From: Erythroxylum novogranatense | Lineage: Eukaryota; Streptophyta; Magnoliopsida; Malpighiales; Erythroxylaceae | Length of the DNA: 64,000 nt | Direction: 5' to 3' | Assembly: GCA_029891385.1 (NCBI GenBank) | Contig: CM057233.1 | Span: forward strand, 25,156,150 to 25,220,149 | Translations under genes and position numbers: made by a program | The notes under the pieces: generated by a model | What the model saw: only the letters and a program-made list of their open reading frames with translations | Told to the model about the DNA's origin: nothing | Databases searched by the model: none | Part shown: one piece after another, positions 21,200-34,700 of the stretch | How positions within the stretch are numbered: position 1 is the first letter of the stretch | Layout of the letters: every line of letters begins with the position of its first letter

Positions 21200-23480
21200 T
21201 TCCCCAGTCCATAGTCATACAAAGTAAGGCACTTAAAAATAGCATCACGGCGTAGATTATCATTGTTAAATTTAAAACTGTCTGCAAAGAAAAACACACT
21301 GGATCATAAACAAGCCGCAACCAACAATAACATAAATTGTAAAAAATGATGCTTCGTATGATACATATATGTACATATATATATCATATGTACATATATA
21401 TAACACATCCACATGCACATGGAAACCATGTGGATATATATATCCGTATAGATATGCACATATATATACGGACAAATATACATACATATACGTATGTATA
21501 TGTGTGTATATACATAAGTTCATATATATACACTTATATTTTTATATGTACTTTGTAGAGCAAAAGTACTAGTTTGTAGAGAACCATTTAACCTTGTAGA
21601 GAACCATTTAGATTACCTAGGTATTGAGAGACTAAACATATCAATGTGCAACATATCAATATATCAATAAAAATTGTTGGACAAATCAGAACTCAATTCC
21701 TTTTTCTTTAGCTTCTTTCTTTTGTTCTAGAAATAGAATTCAATTCCTAACCGCACATATATAATGGCTTTTTGGCAGAGCCAAATCAGAACAAGAAATT
21801 CAATGTAGGCTTGGATTTTTAAGAAGAGGTAAAGATCCTATTCTATTGCTCTAGTCCTATTCCCCACCCTTCTGCTCTAATATAAGACAAAATGACTAAT
21901 ACTTAAAATAAGCAGACAAAATAACACAATATTAGCAACAGAAAGTACAAACATGGCATCCCATTAATATTTGCAGAAGAAAGTACAAACAAAGCTAGTA
22001 TAGAAGCAATATAGTTAAAGATAGTTTCAAAGAAATTAGGCATCAACAACAAACTGCCTTATATCTAGACAGAAATTCAACATTTCTTTTTAATTGAGTT
22101 CAATTTTACTCAATTATGAGGAAGTGGAGAGAAAAATGTAACGTTGTGTTTGCTACATCAAAGTAATGACAATATACTTTATCATAAATACAATCAACAA
22201 TGAATAATTTGATTAATGTCAATCCTCATTCAAATATAAACAATCATAAAATGAAAGGCATGTCAACTTCAGAAATCAATTATCCATGCTAGATAAATAT
22301 CAAATACTGAGATAAATATCAGATACAAATACAGAATTCAATATCAGATACAAATACAGAATTCAATTGAACCATATTTCTTTGTTTATTACAGTCTTAA
22401 ATCAGATGTATAAGCAAATTGCTGGAATATATGTGTATACTGAAATATATAATGCATCAACATAATGTATAAGCTTTTATACATTATACAATATTTCAAA
22501 GAAGGGTTGTAACAGATTAAAGCATAACTCTACATTTTATGAGAATCAAACACAACTTCTACTTGTAAGTAAATACATTTGAAAGTAGAGTTATACAAGC
22601 CATTTGGATTTAAAGAAGAAAACACAAGTTCTACTTGTAAGTTTTATTCCATGAACCATATTGAAATTGGAGAAAAAGATACAAGGAAAAGTGTACATTG
22701 TCATGATTCACTATAAAATATTAGAATAACTTGTACATAGAGGTAAAATATAAGCGCAAACGTGTACCCATTGCATATTTCTAAAATTCTAACTCAGGAA
22801 ACTAACTTCAGCAGTTTTGTAAATGTATTATAACATCTAAATAACTCCTTCATCATACCCAAATAAAAACTTTAGTATGGGCAACTAGTTCCTAGGGAAA
22901 GATTAATCATAATTAAGCAAATACACAAAATATATGCAGCTGTATAACAATTTGCACATCATATATGATTTTGTTGAATATTATGATTGATTAGTGGGTA
23001 TGATATCTGGTGTTGATTTGGTTATGCTCCTAAACTGCAAATGAGAGGCACATTACTAAAACTGAAAAATATCCATATTAACTATATAACTTTAGAACTT
23101 GATTTTTTTTAACACAATAAATTTGTAAAAATTTATTCTATTTGTCTTAGGATATTAACTGCTACGATTAATCATAAGTTCTATATATATACATAAGTTC
23201 AAATGTATGTCATGTATAAAGAACCACAAGTTAGGACCAAGTTATAAGAATGGGGAACTAGTTCGTAGGCAAAGCTTAATCATAATTAAGCAAATACAGA
23301 AAATATCCTCTTCTGGATAACAATTTGCACATAAAGAAAATTAAACATGCATATTAACAAGTGATCAAACATGTAGGCAGACAATAAATTTCACAATCAC
23401 AACAACCATTCCATTGCATGACTAACCTGATATGTTATCCTTTTCTTTCAAATGCTTTTGTGGTTATCACTTGGATCCAC
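21200..23480. other. Non-coding 5' part of the Harbinger element
   Basis: About 2.3 kb upstream of the transposase has no recognisable protein. It is AT-rich and includes the TA/CA-rich stretch at 21355-21545 and an approximate duplication of the phrase aatcataattaagcaaatac (22906 and 23278). It may hold the transposase promoter or a 5' intron, but nothing in the sequence proves this. Confidence 0.4.
21355..21545. repeat. Alternating purine-pyrimidine TA/CA-rich microsatellite with local palindromes
   Basis: About 190 bp of (TA)n, (CA)n and (TG)n steps such as tgtacatatatatatcatat, with several self-complementary stretches (ccacatg...catgtgg around 21410-21433). Open frames in it, rich in Tyr, Ile and His, are composition artefacts. 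Confidence 0.8.
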
Positions 23481-24143
23481 CTGAATAGAAATGAAACAAC
23501 CATCAGATCTGAACTATGACACGTCAAACAGAAAGGAAAACTGGTTTCAGATCTTTCTCGCAATCAAAGTCGTCTCAGGAAAAAGAAGAAAAAGAAGACA
23601 AGAATGTGAATCAATGTTCAAAATCACGAAACCAGATCCACCGAACCAGAACAACCACCGAACAAAGACAAAACATAAAAAAAAAAGAGGGGAAACATCG
23701 GATCTTCCGGATCAAACCCAGATCCAGAATGCAGGGAGACCGAACCAAAAGAGACGAGAGCGAGGAGCGTTGGGAGAAGAACATGCAAGGAGGCATACGG
23801 AAGAACAAAAGGAGAGGAAACTTACCCAGATCCAGAATGCACGAACGTCTGACGAGGAGTTTGGTTGCTTCGGAGACGGTAGCGTATGTTTTGGGAGAAA
23901 CGGTGAAGAGAAGCGGTGATAGGTTTGGACGAATAACAACGAGGATAATGATGTAATTGCAATGTTCCGTCCCGGGGCAGCAAAATCATGTACCACAGTT
24001 TGTTGATGTACACAAAATTACCGTCCCCGTAATCCTAAGACGAGGACAACTTAATGGAGACATAAAACTAAACACTCCGTAGACGGAATTTTTGAGTCTT
24101 CGTCCACTGTCCCCACCCATATGAACGGTAACCAAACACAGTG
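23480..24143. other. GC-richer right subterminal region of the Harbinger element
   Basis: Base composition changes to clearly GC- and purine-rich on the plus strand (aagaagaaaaagaagacaag and similar). On the minus strand this is a pyrimidine-rich leader downstream of the right terminal repeat, where a promoter and 5' UTR would be expected. Overlapping short frames on both strands do not resemble proteins. Confidence 0.4.
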
Positions 24144-24146
24144 TTA
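24144..24146. repeat. TTA target-site duplication (right)
   Basis: TTA directly follows the right terminal inverted repeat of the Harbinger element. Confidence 0.8.
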
Positions 24147-25349
24147 GTGTCCTTGAAGCTGGACTTGGACTAGACATTGGTTTACTCTTTTGGGGCCTTT
24201 ATTATCACTAATTCATTTCAAATTTTAAAATAAATAATCAATTTAACATAAATACATACAATTCAACTGAAAGCAAAACCATTCACATAAAAAGAAATAA
24301 GTTAACATGAAGTGCAAGGCAACAAAAAGCATTAATTCAAATGATTTGATCCCCTCCAATACCTTCCTCCTCGTACAAATATGAACCCAATATTATAGTT
24401 TCCTTTGACAAGTGAAGATAAAAGTATTATAAAATATATTTGATATATTAAAGCATATTTTAAAGTTTGGGGATATTTAATAGAATAACCTATTTTGAAT
24501 ATATTTAAGTATGTTTTACTTGTACAAATTATTATATTCAAAACAATTGAATAATTCTGTGACTTACCATTATTTTCCTAGTTAGTTTTGACATAGTAAA
24601 TTCGTGCACTTTTAAATAATAAGGCATACTATAAATTTTAGTAATCAACATATTCTTCATAGAAAGGCATTAGTACCCGCCGCCGTATGCAATTGTAGAA
24701 TAGACACTACACACATTCAACGGATTCACAGAGCTACCTCATTAGTGAACTTAAATAGTTTCTACAACACCAATATGCTGAAGAAACAGACAATTAAAAG
24801 AACAGACAAAAGGTAAAGCCCCATATATACTACGAAAGAAGTACAATCAGGGTACATCTATGAATGTGGGTAAATCGAAGTATTCAGGGGGGGGAAAAAA
24901 AAAGACTAAACCCTAACCAAACAATAGGAGTATAGGACACAACAGTTTAAAGTTTAAAAAAAAAAGAAGAAGGGAAATTTCTACACAACCTGCAAACATA
25001 ATAATGACGTTACATCTGAGGATATCAGTAAACACTCAAAAAATGGGTCATTTGAACTGCTTAATTGATTACAAGAACCAACCAGTAAAAGTTGGACCAA
25101 CGATTCCCATATTGTCCTAAAATTAGCAACTTCTAAATACTCTACAACTGCCCAACAGATACCAATGCAGTGTTGCCTATGGCCAACCTTCACAATGCAG
25201 CACTTCTGATTAAATCAGGTTTTCATCACTCAGGGAACAGAGCAAACGATTATGCTCTCTGTCCCCATAAATCTGCTGGTATGCACTTGAACTGCGATGA
25301 CCACATTCCCAAGTCACGAAATTAGCCTCTTAAACAAAAATAGCATATC
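24147..25349. other. Spacer and probable 3' UTR of the exportin gene
   Basis: The exportin stop codon ends at 25350, and the DNA to its left has no coding content. The first few hundred bases (about 24980-25349) read as ordinary mixed-composition sequence and probably hold the 3' UTR. Farther left it becomes very AT-rich with homopolymers (24889-24903 and nearby). I cannot place the polyadenylation site. Confidence 0.45.
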
Positions 25350-28300
25350 CTATGAATCCAACATCTCATCTTGTATTTCATTAGGAGCAATTAGCCCTGG
25401 GATGGACAACATCCTTTGTCGCTCCCTTTCTCTCAGCGCAGCTGCCTCTTCCGCATAGAGATCTTTATTATCCTGTTGAAATAACAAACCACTAAATTAG
25501 CAACTCCTTTGAACTAGCATTGTTGAAAACATTGGCACTAATACCTTGTGGGTCACCAGAACCACGAAAAATTAAAAATTGCAGAAGAAACAATTAACTA
25601 TTCAAAAGACAAAACGCCCTTTGACACAAGTAGTTTTCCTTGGGTTAAAGTGGACAAACAGGGAACATGACAAGGTATACCATATTAAGGATCTTACCTG
25701 AGCTGAGAATTCTTTTGATTGCACAAGAAAGTCTCGTATGTGATTTTTAAATACAGAGAGATCATTCCTCGACTCAAAAAGTCCATTGACAAATTGAGTA
25801 ACCTGACACTCCCCATATTAGCAAAATGAAGTTATAATGGTGATAGTATAAAATCATATGAAGAAAATAACTTTCACCTCTGTTGCGGTCATATTGGGAA
25901 ATGATGTTCCCAAAAGTTTAATAGTGTATTCACGAACAAAACTTCCATTATTTGGGTATGGATAAGGCACTGCTGCAGTATCCCATAACGGCTCTGTTAA
26001 AGCACCACTCTCCACCTGAAAATGTGCACTATTACTGTGTTTCCTCCTGCCTATAACTAAGTAGGGGAAGATATTAAGCTACATACCAAGCAAAATAAAT
26101 GCTGTAGCACTAAGACATGCAACTTGAAACCAGGCTTATGAAAGGTGTCCGTCAAAACAGCAAATATTTCCTGCTCAATGGTCAAGAAATACGTCCGATA
26201 GAATTGATTACAGAACTCAGAAGCCTGTGAATTGCCAACATCCACATGCAAATTAGTATTACAAATCCATAATACCAATAAACAAATACCAAATTAAGAA
26301 AAAAAATTAGACCTGAAAGTTCTTCAGAATCTCCAATAATAAATTCAATCCAGTCTCTGCAATGTTCCTTTCTGTATGCCGGAATGCCCAAATTATAGAA
26401 TCCATAACAAGCTTAAGTTGCTGGCACGTAAATATAAGGAGACGAAGATCAACATGAAGTTGAGGGGCAATACACCAACCAAAAGAGGTATTTTACTACT
26501 TTAACACCAACAAGAACCTACTATGTTGGCACATAGCAAATAATAAAATCATTGCTCCCTTAGATAGTAAGCACTCCAATAATTAAGTGAATGAACAACA
26601 ACCTGATTTGTTAAACGAATCAATGCAGGAAAACAATGTGTGGCAATGGCACGAAGCAAGGAAAAGAATTTGAGGCGATGTTCTGGATAGTCCTCAAAAT
26701 TCTTGGTTATCATCTGCGATTTACACAAGCAGAAACAGTAGTTTAACAACACTCTCAAGCTTCTTCATGAAATTTCCTTAGGAGATTCAATATATTTAAT
26801 ACTAAAACAAATTGAGGAACAGTCTCATGCCTTAAATTTGTGGTGTCATAGTTAGTTTTTCAACTAAATAAGATATGCTTAATTGCACAATACAAGTATT
26901 AACCATTCACATTTCTAGAAAAAGCTAATGTGAAGTGTTAATATCTAAAAAGATGATTGGTCATGCCAATGGTGCCCTTCAGATTGGTCCTATGTGGCAT
27001 ACTAATAAGCATGAATGCCATCCAAAGACTATCAGGGATGCTACTGTGTCTCATTCACAGAGAGATGCCTAAAGTAAGAGAACAAAGCACTATTAACATG
27101 CATCAGATGCCCATAAAGACAATGCATGGAAAGACTGGATTGTCTTGGAAAAGGACAGGAATATAGCGTGACAAAATTCCCTATTTCCTTCTTGTCCAAG
27201 ACTGAGGGGCAGTATAAACTAACAGCTAAAAGGTTCAAGAATTCAGATAAACAACACAACCAAGGTACCGTAGCACCTGTACTGAAATAAAGTAATTCAT
27301 TGAAAGTCCTCATTTTATACCCGAAAACAATATTATATATACCCATATATATGATTGTCTTAAAAAAATTTCAAGCTTTCTTTTGTTCACAATTTCAACC
27401 ACTGTAAACCAGTAGAAAGAAAGAAATATGTCCAACGCTTATAACAGATGCATCAAATCAGTAATCTGTATTCTCACCTCCAGCGTACACTGGAAAACGG
27501 CTTCAAATATACGAGGTACATCCTCTATCATTGCTGCTTTATACCTTGGTGCAATAAACCAGGAAGACTAAGTCAAAAAGAAAAAAGATGGGAACAGTGA
27601 ACACTACTTCATCAAATCAGACAAAAACGATAGGATTAGAATCGCCTTACTACTCATATAGATATCCAATATCATTTTACAATTGCATGGCTCAGAAGGG
27701 GCACTTGTGCAGACTTGAATGCAGATTAGACACAACTGTTCTATGAACAACAGTCAATTCTAAAAAGCTTACCAAAGCAGGCAACACATCAACACATGCA
27801 ACTTCCATCCACTAATCTTTAATCTGATTTTAACATAATCTCCACTAAACCTAGTACCAACCAACTAAACTATTTGACTCATTGCATATAATAAACAAAG
27901 ATTGCACCATATACCCTGGACCATTCCAGAAACTAAGAGTGCATTAAAAATCTAAAAAATAGCAACATACTTGTTTATAATTGTTGCAAAAAGTGAAAGA
28001 ACTTCAGACTCTCTGGCATCAGGTAAATTCCTTGCATAATCACCAAGAACTGGATCCATCATTGGAGGCACAAACTGCTTTCCAATATGTGGCTGATCTT
28101 CAGCCTTGTCCAAAAATGTCTCAATGAGCTTAAGTGTCTCTCTCTTAACAGACCTGTTCTACAAGGGCATCAACAACCAGAAATATTTGGATTGTTCACC
28201 AGATTTGATATAAAACCAAAGAGAATCTAACCGTAAGAGTTTCACATAGGATGTTCTAGATGCGTAAGGTCCTCCTTCTGCAATGCTACTTGAGATAAGC

Positions 28301-31300
28301 TCACTGTACATTCTATTGCAAAAAAGGCAATAAATAAGAGAGAGAAATCAAGAATGAAAGGTGTAGATTAAACGAAAGTTCAATTTGAAACTGAAAGATT
28401 AACTTGAAAAAGTACCTGTACACATTAAGCATGTCCAAAAATATTAAAGAAATTTGTGATAAGAAGTATGTCCCAAGAGAACTTGCAACACTCGTATTTG
28501 TCTGCAACACAATAGTGGTATGAATTAACACATGGAGGATGCATGTCTAACACCCATATGAGTTCCAGTTACTAAAGAAGTGTTCAAAGACAACTCAAGT
28601 ACAGGTATAGGTAGTACATGAAGTGGGCTAAGAGGAATGGCACAAGCTAGAATGATTTCTCATAGCAACTATATAAACTACCAGCTTTTATGTGGTGCAT
28701 ATATTAGTCTCAAATAGAAAAGAGTATCAAATTGAACATTATCTTTCCCTTCCAACTATCAGCAATAATGTGTGTGACCGTAAAAAGTAATACCTGCAAA
28801 ATGTTGAGAATGGTCCTGATCACATCTTGATCTTTAAGAAAATCAACACTCTGGCGTGCCTGCCCTATAATTTCCGCCCATTTCTGTAACCATAAAAAAA
28901 CACCATTAGCTACTGAGCTTTGAAGCAAGCAAGCTGAAATTTCATGTGTTGAAATTGATACACATTACACCTGAAATCCCAAGAACATGGAATTGCGCAC
29001 AGAAAGAAGACCATAAATAGTGGACTACGAATAAGAGTTCTTTGGACTATATCACTCACCCAAAAACACAAGCATGCTTTCTTGCTGTGTACAGAAAAAT
29101 TCAAGGAAGAAAGGCAGCGAGACCTCTGATTATCATACCTGGTTGGGAAGATCCATCAATCTTTGTAGGTATTCATCCCTCTTCTGCGGATCAGATTCAG
29201 CTTGAATCATATGACCAACCTAAGGAAATAAAAAAGCAAAATGACCAATCAACACATTTGGAATCTGCTGTTCCGATAAAACTGTGATCAGAGAATAAAA
29301 ACACATACAGATTCATAAAAAATATGAATTTGATGAGGCTCAAGATCAGCAACAGTAGATGGGAGGCCTGTCAGAAGTTCAGACACAAATGGTTCATTTT
29401 CTCCAACCTGAAAGAGGATAAGCACTCATATTGGCTCTCCAGTAAATGTTCACATTATTTCTAAAAAAGCAATTGAAAGCAAAAACATGAATAGAAAAAG
29501 ATTTTACCTGAACAATAACAAATTTCCGTTTGCATTTTTGAACAATTTTCAAGAAGGTGTCACAGGCCATATCCTGCAAGATATTGAAAAAATAATAATC
29601 ATTCACAACTTATCAGCCAATAAAAAGAATGAAAGCGGATGCACCAACAGCATATTAACTGATCAATATATGCAATTCAATTTATAAAAAATGATCTTGA
29701 CTATATAAGCAGAAATGGATAAGTTTTAAATATTTAAAGTAAACCAACCTGAACTCCAGGATGTGTTTCATGCATAAACTCAAACAATTTATTGACAACA
29801 GTTTTCAAGAACTTCCAATGGGCTCTAAGAAATCTCGGATACTGTCCGACCACATACCTGCAAAAAGAATTAATCATCAATGTAGTATATTTGAATTCAA
29901 ATAAAAAGTCATCACCTCATCAATTTTTTTGTTGAGCTTTCTCACCAAACTGCTATAACACCAAACTTTCATTATTTTATTTTTGACTTTAATGTTTTCT
30001 TGCTTAAACTAAAAACCACATAAACAGCAGAATATGGTAAAGTTACAATAGTCGCCATCAACTTGCCAATGGTATCATTTAACAAGAGGCAATCAATAAG
30101 AGTTTTGGCAATCAAGATGTCTTACATGATGTTACTAGCAATAACAGCTTTGTTATCCTTTCCCTTCGTGATTTCACATAGATTCAGCAAATCACGAATG
30201 ACCATCACCAGAAATCTGTTCTCCTGTTATATCCAATGCCCAGAATGAATGACACAAGAGATGCCAATAACCTTTTCCACTAGTTTAAACAATCAAGTGG
30301 CCAACCCTTTACAGCAAGTGGTATCATTAAATCAACAAAAGAGGAATTTTTAGAAAAAGAAATCTTTTAGATACAACTTCTCAATTGAAATGATGCTCCA
30401 TAAATACACACATATGCCACATGCTAAAATATAGACATTATGGTCATCTATCTGGAATAGCTAAAATATAGGTAGACATGATAACTTATGGTTATGGTCA
30501 TCTATCTGGAAATGCTAAAATAAAGATAAGACAAAATGGATGTTGTAGTTATGGCCATCTATTTGGAAATGATGTTGTAGTTACCAAAATGGATGCATTT
30601 CAGTATCATCATACCTTAAAAATTTACTAATATCAAGGGAAGAGAAGCAGAATAAAGACACATACTGTAAATGTTAAGAGCTATACAAAGGAAGAACATA
30701 GGAATACAACAAACATCCAGTATATATTAGTTTCCAGCACCAACACAATGAAAAATTAGCAAGCGAATATTTTTTATGCAAAGGAGCTTAAAGTCTATAA
30801 AAAAATAAAAGAGGGAATATTAGTCAATGCCAAGCTTTAATTTGGTACAATGAAGGGTAGAAATTAAGTTGACAAAGACATCAAGGTCTCAAATTTAGAT
30901 TATATTAGGATCTCTTACTAGATAGGAAGTGGCAGTAAGTTAGATATGTTATTCTAGTTTTAGATATGTTATCATAGTTGTTTATGACTTAAACTTGTAA
31001 AATTTCAATTAGAATATGATTTAGGGGGCGTTTGGTTTGAGCACGGGATTGGGTATGGATATGAGTATAATAGTAGAAGGGAATGGGAATGGGTATGAAA
31101 AATAAAAAATGATGTTTGGTTTGTAACTTGGGTTTCTGTATTAATACCAATAATGTTGTTTGGTTTGTTACATTAATGAGAATAAAAGATAATATAATAC
31201 CATTTTTTCATATCATATTTATTATTATTATTACAAAATTTATAATAATAATAATAATAAGATAATTAATTTCATATAATAAAATTAATAATAATAATAA

Positions 31301-31454
31301 TAATAATATAATTAATTTCATATAATAACATTAATTAATTAATAAATAATAATAAGATAATTAATTTCGTATAATAATAATAATAATAAGGATAATAATA
31401 ATAATAATAAGTTTAAAATTTATAATTAAAAAATAATAATAAGAACAATAATTA

Positions 31455-31487
<33 letters not shown>

Positions 31488-31753
31488 AGAAGTTTAAATT
31501 TTATAATAATAATAATAATAATAACAACAACAACAATAATTAATAATAATAATAAGTTTAAAACTTATAAAAATAATAATAATAATAATAATAATAAAAT
31601 AATTAATTTCGTATAATAAAATTAATAATAAAATTAATAATAACAATAACAATAATAATAATAATAATAATAAGATAATTAATTTCATATGATAACATTA
31701 ATAATAAAATAAATAATAATAATAATAATAATAATAATAAGATAATTAATTTC

Positions 31754-31786
<33 letters not shown>

Positions 31787-34700
31787 TAAAATAATAATAA
31801 TAATAATAAGAATAAGGGTAATAATAATAATAATAAGTTTAAAATTTATAAAATAATAATAAGAACAATAATTATTAATTATTAATAATAGTAATATTAT
31901 TATTATTAATATATTATTATTATTAAGAAGTTTAAATTTTATAATTAATAATAATAATAATAACAATAATTAAATAATAATAATAATAATAATTAAATAA
32001 TAATAATAATAATAATGAAGATGATGATGATGAGTGATGAGTAATATAATTAAAAATAAAAATTGCTTATGTGGGGAGGGGTATAAATAGTAACCACTAG
32101 ATTGGAATGAAAACTTGATACCCACCTCAATTGGAGGGTTTAGTAAATTCCTAAATTTAATGGAATAAATCCATTCCTTTGGAATTGAAAACTTCAAAGC
32201 AAACACTATTTTTTACAATTATTTCATTCCTTCATTCCCAAACTCTCAAACCAAACGCCCCCTTAAATTTGTTAGGAATCATTTCCAAATAAAATAAGGG
32301 TATTATATAAATATGTGTAATCAACCCTTCAATAACAAGATATCCTGCATTGTTTTCCAAAAACTTGTGTTTTCAATTAAAAGGTGTGATGCTTTCTCTA
32401 CGATCATTCTTAGACCGTAGGAGTGATTCCTAATTCCCTCTCTTCCATTACCTATTTACTTCACTAAATTCCAGCACTTGTAACGTGAATTTCTAGCAAC
32501 CCTAAAATTCTAACCTAAATTTCCAGTAATCAACTCCTAAAATTCCAGCTAATCCAAACTTGAAATTCCAACCTCCTAAGCTGAAATCCAGACCTAAAAT
32601 CTGATATTCCAGCAACCTAACAACACAAAACAGCCCATATTTCCAAGTTTCTACTGTGTTTTAGCTACTAGTTAATATTTCTTCTATTTGTCCTACATTA
32701 AGTTCCCTCGAATGAGGAGATCAATTCTCACTAAATTCCAGCACTTGTAACGTGAATTTCTAGCAACCCTAAAATTCTAGCCTAAATTTCCAGTAATCAA
32801 ATCCTAAAATTCCAGCTAATCCAAACTTGAAATTCCAACCTCCTAAGCTGAAATCCAGACCTAAAATCTGATATTCCAGCAACCTAACAACACAAAACAG
32901 CCCATATTTCCTAGTTTCTACTGTGCTTTAGCTACTAGTTAATATTTCTTCTATTTGTCCTACATTAATTTCCCTCGAATGAGGAGATCAATTCTCACTA
33001 AATTCCAGCACTTGTAATGTGAATTTCTAGCAACCCTAAAATTCTAGCCTAAATTTCCAGTAATCAAATCCTAAAATTCCAGCTAATCCAAACTTGAAAT
33101 TCCAACCTCCTAAGCTGAAATCCAGACCTAAAATCTGATATTCCAGCAACCTAACAACACAAAACAGCCCATATTTCCTAGTTTCTACTGTGTTTTAGCT
33201 ACTAGTTAATATTTCTTCTATTTGTCCTACATTAATTTCCCTCGAATGAGAAGATCAATTCTCCTTCATAGTCTTCTCAACTATGCCAAGAAAGAAGTGA
33301 AAGCAAACTTGCTAAGTGTTGGCAGATCCCAAACTTGAATATGACACACTAAAAGCAGTACAACCTAAACAAATTTAAATTCAAGAAAACTTTCATAAAG
33401 TAAACACCACTCATCTCATAGCAGCTTAGCAAGTTTAGTTTTATCATATCAAATACAAATACAAAAAGTTCTACTGCTAACCAACCACACAAACCATTGA
33501 TAGGAGTGTACAGGACTTGTTCTCGAAGAACAAGATTGTAAGCCATTTTCTACCTTAGTTAGATGCCAGGATAAGGATTTGCAGGAGATATTGAATTAAG
33601 AAAGGAAGTACGAGTAAACACTACTCATTTCATAGCAGCTAAGCAAGTTTAGTTATAATATGAAATAACAAATATAAAACGTTCTACTGCTAACCAACCA
33701 CACACATCATTTATAGAACTCCTAGAACACATTTATTTTGAAATCTAAGACTCAGAGGAAGTATATCACATGTATCAAAAATTACACAACTGCAGGCCCA
33801 GTGCACATAAATTTTATACCTGATCTTCCATCATGGAACCAGAAATAGATCCTATAGCCCAGCAAAGAGTATTCAAGTTGTTCCAACTCCAATCCTCACC
33901 ACTCAACTGTTTACTCAATTTCTTCAGCATCTGAATAATAACAAGAAGAATGAATAGCAAGAATCAAATTATGACTTTTATAAAGCAAAAGAATACTAAT
34001 TCTAAGTTTGGCAATATCTGAAACCAACAGAATAAAATATTAAAATAATAAGTGTCAACTCATCACGCTATGTAATTAATCTAGCATTTCATTACCTCTA
34101 CACTACTGAAGCAAAAGTAGCAAAGGCATCAACTATTATCACAAATCAAATCAACCACCATATTATAAATATTGATAGAAAGAAAAGAATAATTGACTAG
34201 ACTGCTGTAATCCATAGATTCTCTTCCTCATCAATTCAACTGCCTGACTGACAATTGTTCTTCAGAAACAGGAAGCATATGCATTTAAAGCTACCCAGTA
34301 ACATATAAGATTGACCAAGGAAACTCCTATTGTTGGTTGTCAACATCTATAGATACAAAAGAAGTTTCAGAAAATGCATTAGTTAGAGATTAAATGCCCA
34401 AGCACATTCATTGATCTTACCTGCTTTTCAGTGTCATCATGATCAAGATGTGATAAGTAGATTAGTGTTTCTCTCATGATCTGTAAAATCCAAATTTCAT
34501 TAGAATAAATATACATAATCAACACAAAAAAAAAAAAATTGTTTGTCAAAATTACTGCAAACAAGGTGAATTTATGATTAACCAAAATATTTTTGACCTG
34601 ACCTTTATCACCATAGAGAGAATGTCAGCAAGCGTCAATCATATTAACAGAACCATCATTGCCAACAATCCCAAAACAAACTTTTCAACTCTTGTTTTAC

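Larger units (their letters stand above)
17281..24143 (-). mobile_element. PIF/Harbinger DNA transposon, 6.9 kb, apparently full length
   Basis: Both ends are flanked by TTA (17278-17280 and 24144-24146), the target duplication of the PIF/Harbinger superfamily. The left end reads CGTTGTGTTTGGTTGCG and the right end, reversed, CACTGTGTTTGGTTACCG, matching at 12 of the first 14 positions. Inside, all on the minus strand, are a spliced DDE transposase (19867-21199), a Myb/SANT-type ORF1 (18734-19504) and a third small ORF (18094-18459). Subterminal GTGTTTGGTT motifs recur at 17285, 17368 and 17425 and, inverted, at 24130 and (as aactaaacac) 24066. The long stretch 21200-23450 has no recognisable coding sequence. 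The ends have diverged and ORF1 has an early stop, so it is probably not autonomous now. Confidence 0.9.
30224..33819 (-). other. Exportin-1 intron 16 (3.6 kb), repeat-filled
   Basis: This is by far the longest intron of the gene. It has a normal donor after ...SGSMMEDQ and an acceptor before ENRFLVMV. It holds a Harbinger-type insertion (31026-32262), a three-copy tandem repeat (32462-33263), a diverged direct duplication (33402-33510 and 33613-33722) and a short imperfect repeat array near 30420-30600. No exon-like sequence is seen inside it. Confidence 0.85.

Noticed and set aside
21346..21572. Tyr/Ile/His-rich short frames on both strands
   Set aside because: They are products of the TA/CA microsatellite.
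23491..23956. Two overlapping plus-strand frames of about 140 codons, rich in Arg, Lys and Glu
   Set aside because: They overlap in different frames, have no domain signature and arise from purine-rich sequence at the transposon end.
31494..32206. Leu/Ile- and Tyr-rich open frames on the minus strand
   Set aside because: They lie in the AAT microsatellite and follow from triplet repetition.
32462..33263. CRISPR-like array
   Set aside because: The whole 267-bp unit is repeated with no distinct spacers, in a plant intron.
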